Positions 23,942 to 32,638 of a stretch of DNA of 64,000 nt are shown here, piece by piece (the stretch's first letter is position 1; every line of letters begins with the position of its first letter). A model generated the notes under the pieces. It had not been told where the DNA came from and ran no database searches. It worked only from the letters and a program-made list of their open reading frames with translations. The position numbers were made by a program, and so were the translations under genes. Where the stretch lies: positions 5,179,501 through 5,243,500 of the forward strand of contig NC_091677.1 in assembly GCF_042453785.1 (NCBI RefSeq), given 5' to 3'. This stretch comes from Malus domestica (taxonomy: Eukaryota; Streptophyta; Magnoliopsida; Rosales; Rosaceae).

Positions 23942-24490
23942 CACAAATCGAGGTTAGTTTTGTTTTGCTCCTTTCTACCGTTTAGCACTTTCAGCCAATT
24001 TTTGTTTTTCTTTTTCTGATGTAAACTGTTTCATACGTGTACTGATGATTCTAATATGAAACTTATCTCAATATAATAAGTTCTTTGTGTTTCTTGTTCT
24101 TAATTCATATGCTACCTATTTCATCTTTACCAGACGTGAGAGTAAGTCTGAAAGATAATAAACGAAACGTGGCTATGTATTCCCGCCATGGCTCAACCTT
24201 TAATTATCATTTTTTTTTAAATGCAATTTCTAACATGACAGCTATATGAATTTGTAAAAAAATAAAGATAAACAAATCAATAAACATGACATTCTCATCC
24301 TTAACTACAAATCACCGTCTCATGCATAACAAAAGTATATAAATGTTGAACTGTTTGCATTTTAAGTACTACATCACTTCCCAAATAAAGAGTACAACTG
24401 ACCAAAATAGAAAGACCTTATAGGCCATGCCCATATTTGGGCACACCAACAAAATATAAATATGCCGGCAGATCATCTATAACCACATAA
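23942..24490. other. Intergenic DNA between REP and MYB relics (left copy)
   Basis: AT-rich with no gene seen. It is nearly identical to 32088-32638 in the right copy. Confidence 0.4.
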
Positions 24491-25661
24491 TTACCGACTT
24501 GTCTTTGCTTTCTTGTTCGAAATGTCCCTGCTTCTACCGCCACCGTTTGAAGACCCAACTCCAACTCTTACTCCACCATTGCTTGCACCTTCGAGCTGCT
24601 GTTGTTGCTGCCAATAGTCCCTGTAGAAATGGGGTGCCCTTTGGCCACTCCCGGCAGAGGCCGGTTGGACTCCTCGGTTGTTAATTAAGTCTGTACTTCT
24701 GCAAAACCCACAAAGAGGATATATATTTTCCATCAGATTCGGCACCACATCAAGGAGATCAAAGTCAATACAAATAAATTAGGATAAATTTTTATGGGCA
24801 ACGTAATGTTACTAATCCACCTGATATAATATAGGTAGACGACAAACTTCATATGATTTGGGGACCATAGGCGTAAATGGCCTAGTTTGGTTTTGTTTGC
24901 ACTGGCATTGTTTCATCCGGCAAGTTAAAGTTTTATCTGGGTCTCCTTTGTAATAACTCAAAGGTATTGGGTGCTGCTGCAAATATATTTGACGTCCTTT
25001 CATATACGTGTAACGTACGTACAACCATAACCAATTTGGATTTTTTGTAGTTTTAACGAGTTTCTTGAGCTTATACACTTAGCAAAGGCTGCAAAGGTAA
25101 CATAAATGATGGAGAATTAGTCCCATGTAACAAAATATACCATTTATTTATGAAAGATTTCATTCATAATATCACCGAAGCTTTTAATAATAAGTGGTTA
25201 AGTTGAGCAACATTGGTGATGTTAATAGTGAGTCATATTAAACCTAAAAGTTTATTAATAAATTACACCAATTAAGCTTCGCTTCAATTCGTTATTCCTA
25301 TCACGTATATAGCACTTCGAACAAATTATCACATACCATTTTATCGCTTGTATTTCTATGCAATATATAGGAATAAGTTTATTAATAAATTGCACAAAAA
25401 TTACTAAGAACATGAGTTAAGGAGAATGACAATTGGAATCCAACACTCTGGTGGTTAAGAACTACCGTTTATCTTACATTCGAAGTTTTGTGTTCGAAAC
25501 TCCATGTCCTAAATACGGCTTGCATTAAAACAAAAACAAGAGTATATATATATTTTGTGTTCGAAACTCCATGTCCTAAATACGGCTTGCATTAAAACAA
25601 AAACAAGAGTATATATGTATTCAAGGTTTCAAACCAACCTGCAGATGACTCTTGACTTGGT
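24491..25661 (-). pseudogene. Truncated 3' fragment of the HHO-type MYB gene (left copy)
   Basis: This is the duplicated tail of the gene at 32639-35332. It holds exon 5 (24491-24698) and only the last 23 bp of exon 4 (25639-25661), which ends at the duplication breakpoint. A 4-bp insertion near 24682 makes exon 5 read KYRLN and then TAA at once. No promoter, start codon or DNA-binding helix remains apart from this tail. The intervening intron carries a 67-bp tandem duplication (25486-25619) that is single in the right copy. Confidence 0.9.
25486..25619. repeat. 67-bp tandem duplication in the truncated MYB intron
   Basis: A unit beginning ttttgtgttcgaaactcc at 25486 recurs at 25553. The right copy (about 33620) has it once. 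The unit overlaps a tRNA-like box B phrase (gtgttcgaaactcc), so this intron may hold an old SINE. Confidence 0.8.
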
Positions 25662-26136
25662 AGTGTACAGCTTTAGACTCGTGAAATTTGTGGCCACTCC
25701 ACTTGTCTCGTGAACCAACAGGGACCCAACTATTCTGTTTGGCATTCGTACACCACAAAGAAACAACCTCAATAAAATATAAAATAAACAAAACACCAGC
25801 AAAACAAAAATTAGGGGCATCTTTTCTATCTACTTCCCCACCATCACAATTATTACCTTTTTTTCTTGTATGGTTCGGTGGTAGGAAACGAAACCTAGTT
25901 ACATTTACTTCTTCTAGTTTGCAGTTGACTGTTTTTCATGAGTGAAATAATGAAGCTCGATGGATCCCGGGCTATAAAATTCGAAAATAGTCGTTTCTTT
26001 TTTATCTTCCAATCACAGTTAATTTTACGTACGTGTCGTGAATTGTAATAAACAACCGAGCATATCCCTTTTTATGCCTAATAAAGTGTATAATTCTGCA
26101 GAATATTTATATTAGTTAAAAGCCCTCGGCGATTGA

Positions 26137-26144
26137 TATCAAAG
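26137..26144 (+). promoter_or_regulatory. Altered TATA site of Ole e 1 gene, right copy
   Basis: The position equivalent to the left copy's tataaaag reads tatcaaag, 89 bp before the start codon at 26226. Flanking bases are nearly identical in the two copies. Confidence 0.5.
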
Positions 26145-26225
26145 GCAGCCTATATCAACCTATTTTTAGAGTCGAGAATATCAGAACTTCTCAGAGGGGG
26201 GGGGGGATAGATAGACTCTAAAACC

Positions 26226-27953
26226 ATGTCTCAGTTTCTTACAGTTATCTTTCTGGTTGCTACTCTCACATTTCATACTCCTTCAGAGGCTAGCCATGAG
26301 AAGAACCATCTTTCCGCAGTTGTTGTAGGCACTGTCTACTGTAACACATGTTTCCAAGAGGATTTCTCACATACCAGCCATTTCATTTCAGGTAAAATTC
26401 ATCTCAAATTTTCAAGTTTCAACAAGTTCATAATCAAATTTCTTTTTGTATTGTAGTCCGGCCCTTCTCTGCTCGTGCATACTCTCATTTTTATTTTTGA
26501 TCTTTAAATTTGAATAAATCAAAGAAAAATCAAATGAAAAAAATAAACAAAGGTGTACAAAAGGAGAAATGTAAAATCTGGTAAATTGACTGAGAAATAG
26601 AATTGGCCAGAATAATTTCATTACTTCTGATTGTAAAACCTTTATACAGATATTTCCTATTAGTCAACCATACAACTAGGAAAAGTAAATAACATAAATC
26701 AATTACAACAAAATCTCTCCTTGGCGGTAGGATTCTTCTTTCAATCACAATTTCTTTCCAACATTTATTATTTCTCTTAAAGAAAAATAGAGGATATTTC
26801 ATTAATTTGTATATGTCGATATCATTGTCTTCTAGTAAATAAGTCATCAATAACGTGGCGATTTCATTGTGAGTCCAACAAAACGTACAAACATGTTGTG
26901 GATGCATTTTTGAAAATATCAATAACCTTGTTGGGTTCTTGTGCAGGGGCTTCTGTTGGTGTGGAATGCAAAGATGGGAGTTCAACAGAACAAAGTTTCA
27001 AGGCACAAGTGAAAACAAATAGCCATGGACAATTCAAAGTCCTTCTGCCATTCTCGGTGAGCAAACATGTCAAGAAAATTGAAGGATGCTCAGTGAAACT
27101 AATCAGCAGCAGTGAACCCTACTGTGCTGTGGCCTCATCAGCCACCTCCTCTTCCTTACACCTCAAGGCAAGAAAGCAAGGGACTCACATATTCTCTGCT
27201 GGTTTCTTCACCTTCAAGCCTCTCAAACAACCCACCTTATGCAACCACAAACCCAGCATTCAGAATTCCAAGAAATCAAATTCCCAGAAGTTCTCATTCC
27301 CTCGTACTGATGAGCTGGAATTCCCATCACCCTCTCAAGTGGACCCCACAATTCCTGATCTACCTCCCGTCCCTAGGATCCCTTATCTTCCACCACTGCC
27401 ACAACTCCCTCCTCTCCCTCCCATCCCAATTGGTGTCCCAGGACTCCCAGGACTTCCTGGAATTCCAGGTTCGCCCCCTGTTGCTGTAAAAACTTCATCT
27501 GTGTCCTCCAACTCCAAAACTTCAAAGAATGAGCAACTAGGTGATAATAAAGAAGTAGCGCATCCAGATGCTATATTTCCACCTTTATTTCCACCAATTA
27601 TCCCTAATCCATTTCAGCCCCCTCCACTTATCCCTAATCCATTTCAGCCCCCTCCACTTATCCCTAATCCACTTCAGCCCCCACCACTTATCCCTAATCC
27701 ATTTCAGCCCCCACCAGCTCCATTAATCCCTAATTTGCCCCCTCTTCCTGGTTCTCCACCAGCAGGTCCAGCACCATTGATTCCCAACCTGCCAATTCCC
27801 AATCTGCCACCTATACCTGGTTTGACTCCATCGCCGTCACCACCACCACCAATCCTCCCATTCCTCCCTCCACTCCCCTTCCCACTCCCACCTGTGCCTC
27901 GGATCCCCGGAATTCCCCCAGCAGCTTCTTCAAAACAAAGTACTTCACCTTGA
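26226..27953 (+). CDS. Pollen Ole e 1 / extensin-like proline-rich secreted protein, right copy (390 aa)
   Basis: Exons 26226-26391 and 26947-27953 join in phase (166 + 1007 = 1173 nt). The signal peptide, Ole e 1-type domain and Pro-rich tail are as in the left copy. N-terminal differences include MSQ for MYW and YCNTC for YCDTC; the cysteines are unchanged. The 30 extra residues are explained exactly by three additional units of the 10-residue repeat LIPNPFQPPP (27598-27717). The single TATA-like site is altered, so expression may differ from the left copy. Both genes look intact, and I cannot tell which is the ancestral locus from sequence alone. Confidence 0.85.
27598..27717 (+). repeat. 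30-bp coding minisatellite, about four units
   Basis: The phrase tatccctaatccatttcagc repeats every 30 bp and encodes IPNPFQPPPL-type decapeptides. The left-copy gene has one unit at 14288-14317. Confidence 0.9.
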
Positions 27954-29057
27954 TTTAAACTAATTAATATATTTAACTATGAATCATGTATAATTATTTT
28001 TCCAAATAATGTGTTTTACATGTTGGTTTAAGGTTTTTATTATGTAAAAAAATACTGTATGGTTGGTTGTGCAATTATCAGATGGATATATGCTTTATAT
28101 TAGTAGGGTTTGTATCATTGTATGTTTGTGCTTTTCTAAGGAGCATGTGGTGGGCACAAAATTATTGTACTTGGAATAAGGCTATGGGTTCCCTTCAACT
28201 GACAGACTTTTATTTACTTTGAAAAGAATCCCTATTTGTAATGTGATTTTGCTCTACTATTTTTATGATATTATTCGACTCCTTATATGTAAAAAGAATT
28301 TAACTGAAAATCATAGCCCCAAACATACACAAAAATATCCCAAATTTTGAGAGAAAAAAAAATATCTTAAATTTTGAATTGTATGCATTTCAACTACTCT
28401 CCAAACGAAGAATAAAAATCGATCCATTTGAGGTTGCCTGAGCTTCTTCAAAACAAACTAAGGATAAGGAAAACAAATGAAAGAAAGCTTTCAGCAAGCA
28501 AAAGTAGGGTGCATAACTGCATATACATAGCAGTCGTTTCATTCATAAAACAAGGAAGCTTAAGGTATTGCTTGTGAAGTGATTAATTCGTATAGTTCAT
28601 AGACAAATATGAGTACAACGATACAATACGATTTGATTATTCTAAACACCCATTTCTACCTCCCACACACTTCTTGTTGATTTTTGTCTTTTGATCTTCT
28701 TCAATTCATTTGATCCAACTGTCAAAAATTAAGAGGGTATGTGAAAAGTACAGGGATTTGTAGATAGCATCACCCATTAGTTAATAACATATGATTAATT
28801 TGTAAAAAATGTTATTTGTACCAAATATTTATACAATTATTTGTATCATCTCTCTAATAGAGATGAATCCACATGTATTGACAAGTTCTACTTCTATTAA
28901 AGAGATAATAAGTGTAGTGCAGAAATTCAAAAATTCAAGAAAGGGGAGAATCATGGATTTAGAGATTAAAATATTATTATATCAATTATTATTGAATATT
29001 ATATGGGTCCCCCTAGAGAAAACTGAAGCGCGTCGGTCATACTTTTCTATATGGGCC
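27954..29057. other. 3' flank of the right Ole e 1 gene
   Basis: AT-rich DNA matches 14555-15650 of the left copy, including the MITE-like element at about 28640-28775. No gene was seen. Confidence 0.4.
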
Positions 29058-29755
29058 TCGTATCTGAGAAATAACACCGTTAAGTTTTTATTTGACATTT
29101 AAAAATTAAAAACAAAATCAAACACAGGAGGATCCTTTTGCAAATTTTTTAGTTCCTTCAGATCAAAATCCATAGATCAACACCCACATATCAAAATCCC
29201 TAACCAAACCCCCTGATCAAAATCCATAACCAAAACCCATACGACACAACGAAGACGATGATAGGCCGAGTTACTGAGAGAGAGAAAACGAAGATACGCT
29301 TGGATGCCATCTGCGAAACTCATATTTTTCTTCTCAAACCCTGATAGGCCGAGTTAATGAGAGTGAAAACGAAGACGGCGACAAATCGAATTCGGTTGAA
29401 GCAGAAACGGAAAGAAAGAGGAAGAGAAATGCAATTGATTTTTGATGGGGGAGATGGGTTGATTGAGAGTGCAGAAGGTGTTTGATAATATGACCGAGAG
29501 AGACTTGGTCTTGTAATTCTATGATCTGGTGTTACTCTCAAAAGGGTTTTCACCGCGAGTCATTGAAGATATATAATGGGTCTTGGTGGGTTTACAATTG
29601 TTGGGTTGCTTTCGCCTTGTGCTCAATTGGGTGCATTGAATATTAAATAAAAAATAAATAAATAACTTAACAGAGTTATTTCTTAGTTAAGTTAAAGAAT
29701 ATGTGTCGAAATATTAGTAAATGAGACACAAATGAGCCATGTAAAAGGGGACATC
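29058..29755. mobile_element. DNA element with terminal inverted repeat, left end deleted (right copy)
   Basis: This is the counterpart of 15676-16432. The right inverted end is present (atatgtgtcgaaatattag to gtaaaaggggac), but the left end is missing: sequence jumps from tatgggcctcgta to tctgagaaataac where the left copy has about 90 more bases. The core is otherwise similar. Confidence 0.6.
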
Positions 29756-30700
29756 AGATCTGCAGCTGTTCAAAGACCAGTGAAATGAACCATTTCAGCA
29801 AATTAAAAGAAGGCAAATATCTGTATGGAACGACGACGTCAGAATTAGGTTATCTTCTTCGGGCTCGTAGCGAGTTAACTCGTTGCTTCTGCAAGTCACA
29901 GTCATAGACATAGAGGTTGATGTCGAGCACGATGAGCAGTATCCCATACTTTTCTGTTTCATTCGAGTTCGATCGACTTCAACTCCTATTTCGACCAAGT
30001 AGGTGATAAAAGCTTAGGGTTTCGGAGAATGATTTTGTAACTAGGGTTTAGGGTTTTGGATTGCTTGCACAAAATCATTCTCCACTATGGTGAGAAAAAT
30101 CAGCATAATCTAAGCCACCTTCTATGATTTTAACTTAATCAGTACATTTTATTCTTATACTTTCGCAAATATATGTTTGGATGAAGAAATTTAAGATTAC
30201 TAAGGAATTTTAAAATGACGGGATTTTATTTTCCAGAATTTGTGAATTTTCTTGTTTGGTTAACCTAAAAGAACAATGGAATTGAGATTGTAATTTGTTA
30301 ATTTTAAACTCTCAATCATAGAAATTAGGAAATGACACCTATTTACATGGAATTTAAACTTGGGAATTGGAGGCCCCAAATTCCAAGTTTTTTTTACACG
30401 CAGAAATTCTAAATTTTTATGTTTATAAATCCAAATAAGGGAATTTGTGCATGTCAATTTATAAATTCTGACTTTTTCATGCGAAAATTCTAAATTTCTA
30501 TGTTTAACATTAGTTTTAATTCTTGTATGAATTTTTTGTCGCTGGTTTGGTTTGTATGATGAAAATTAGCGTGCTCAGACACACTTGTTAGTCCAACTTC
30601 AAGCAAATTTGTAGCCTGCAAGTCGGTTCTCTCTATCTGGAACCTTCCTTGCAAAGGAAGGAAATCTTAACGGATTCTTGCAACCCTTCCCCAAAAGCTA
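29756..30700. other. AT-rich intergenic DNA (right copy)
   Basis: No gene was seen. It includes, near 30515, the empty target site for the MITE found in the left copy. Confidence 0.4.
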
Positions 30701-30709
30701 CGAATAAAC

Positions 30710-32087
30710 TCCTTAACGACGACGACCCAACATTGAGACCCCGTCACCTATGCCTCAAGTCCTTGCACAACATGACGCCAAAAGACTCCGCATTACCTTT
30801 GCGGCCCTAGGGTTTTGTTTCGTGCAGACAAAGCCATAGACCTTCTGACGAAATTAGGTATATCAAACTATTTGGATTTCACAAGCATTGAAGTAAACTC
30901 CATTTTTGACCATGAAGTCGGGGAGTTGTGAAATTTTTCAGACTCTCGACTAGTAATATTTAAAATCAGGAGGCTAACCCTTATGGAGAAGAATAAGTTG
31001 ATGAGGTTCTTCAAGCTTGTTTGGCAACACTTAAAAGCCTCTGATGGTGGTGGTGGTGACCAAGGGAGTGAAGAAAATAGTCGAAGTTCAAAAATTTCAG
31101 ATGAGGATTTGGAGAGTCCTTTTTTTTACTTCCAAAATAGAATGCAATTGCCACACAAGATCAAATCGTAAGAATCGCATGACAATTATTTTATTTTCGG
31201 TTTTGCTGCTTTTTTCATCACAAGCTTTATATATGTTCCTAATTGCCTTGGTACGATTGCTCTTAATTTTCTGGACACTTTTGTTTTTAAAACAAATTCG
31301 GAGAGGGGATTCAAACTTGGGTGCATATGGTGTTAAACTATTAGCTTTTGATTGGTTATATTGATTGATTCATGGAATGAAAATGAGAGAACAAAATCTG
31401 AAAAACTGGGGATGTCCAACCAGACGGTGAACTGGTCTGATAGAGGAAGATTGAGCAAAGCAAAATGCTCTGCTTTTAGCTGGGTGAATTGCTCGGGATT
31501 TTTTTTTCTCTCAAAGTCTGCTGGTGCTTTATTTTACTGGGCTATCACACTCACCGATTCTCATTTATTTAGAGGTTTATACACATATTAATTTGTTACA
31601 ATAATTAAGACACTAACTCTAACAGATGGTGAAGTACACTGCCTTAACCTACTTCGCTAAATCCAGGTTTGCAGACACGAAATCTAGGAAACTTCACACA
31701 CAAGTGGTTGAATCAGTATAGATTACCTCTTAACACTCCATCTGCTTGTGGGCAACAAAAAACACTCTTTGCTGCTGGTCACTTCATTTTTGTCTTCCTT
31801 TCTTTAGATAGGACGTCATTATAATAGCTTTCACTTCTTTGTACTTATGAAATGAAATTTATGGGTAGCCTACATTAGCATTCACTGAATGCCGTTGCCA
31901 AGATTAATTATACGATATAGTTTTTCCTAGGTCTCAAAAACAATATATCTTCAGTATGCTGAGAACTTGTCATCTTCTCGTGTAGAATTATTTTATATGC
32001 CATTGCCATGGTAGACTATATGATCAAGACAATTTGGAAGCATGTATACTTATGAAGAGAGATAGGATTGAGCGTTTAGCACTCTAA
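30710..32087 (+). pseudogene. Rab escort protein (REP) pseudogene, right copy
   Basis: This is the version without the retrotransposon. The exon from about 30803 to 31167 reads GPRVLFRADKAIDLLTKLGI, SNYLDFTSIEVNSIFDHEV, GEL, TGA (30929-30931), then NFSDSRL and LTLMEKNKLMRFFKLVWQHL to KIKS. The next exon (about 31984-32087) encodes LYAIAMVDY and GIERLAL before TAA (32085-32087), the same premature stop as in the left copy. It also has a 6-bp in-frame deletion. The TGA is private to this copy. Only this middle section of the gene survives. Confidence 0.85.
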
Positions 32088-32638
32088 CACAAATCGAGGT
32101 TAGTTTTGTTTGGCTTTTTTCTACCGTTTAGCACTTTCAGCCAATTTCTGTTTTTCTTTTTCTGATGTAAAATGTTTCATACGTGTACTGATGATTCCAA
32201 TATGAAACTTATCTCAATATAATAAGTTCTTTGTGTTTCTTGTTCTTAATTCATATGCTACCTATTTCATCTTTACTAGACGTGAGAGTAAGTAAGTCTG
32301 AAAGATGATAAACGAAACGTGGCTATGTATTCCCGCCATAGCTCTACCTTTAATTACCATTTTTTTTAAATGCAATTTCTAACATGACAGCTATATGAAT
32401 TTGTAAAAAATAAAGATAAACAAACAAATAAACATGACATTCTCATCCTTAACTACAAATCACCGTCTCATGCATAACAAAAGTATATAAATGTTGAACT
32501 GTTTGCATTTTAAGTACTACATCACTTCCCAAATAAAGAGTACAACTGACCAAAATAGAATGACCTTATAGGGCATGCCCATATTTGGGCACACCAACAA
32601 AATATAAATGTGCCGGCAGATCATCTATAACCACATAA
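32088..32638. other. Intergenic DNA between REP relic and MYB gene
   Basis: AT-rich sequence downstream of the MYB stop codon, matching 23942-24490. It probably includes the MYB 3' untranslated region. Confidence 0.4.

Larger units (their letters stand above)
12268..25660. repeat. Tandem segmental duplication, left copy (13.4 kb)
   Basis: Sequence from 12268 (tagtgtacagct) is repeated, with the same gene order and orientation, from 25661. The left copy ends inside exon 4 of the MYB gene (cttgacttgg) and is followed at once by the start of the right copy. It is longer than its partner mainly because of a copia element (18041-22750), a MITE (17230-17640), a SINE fragment (13221-13277) and a 67-bp duplication. 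Removing these leaves about 8 kb, matching the right copy. Coding parts of the two Ole e 1 genes differ by only about ten residues outside a length repeat, so the event looks fairly recent. Confidence 0.92.

Noticed and set aside
12841..27953. A local gene cluster with a shared pathway (Ole e 1, REP, MYB).
   Set aside because: The repeated order is explained by one tandem duplication, REP is dead in both copies, and the products have unrelated roles.
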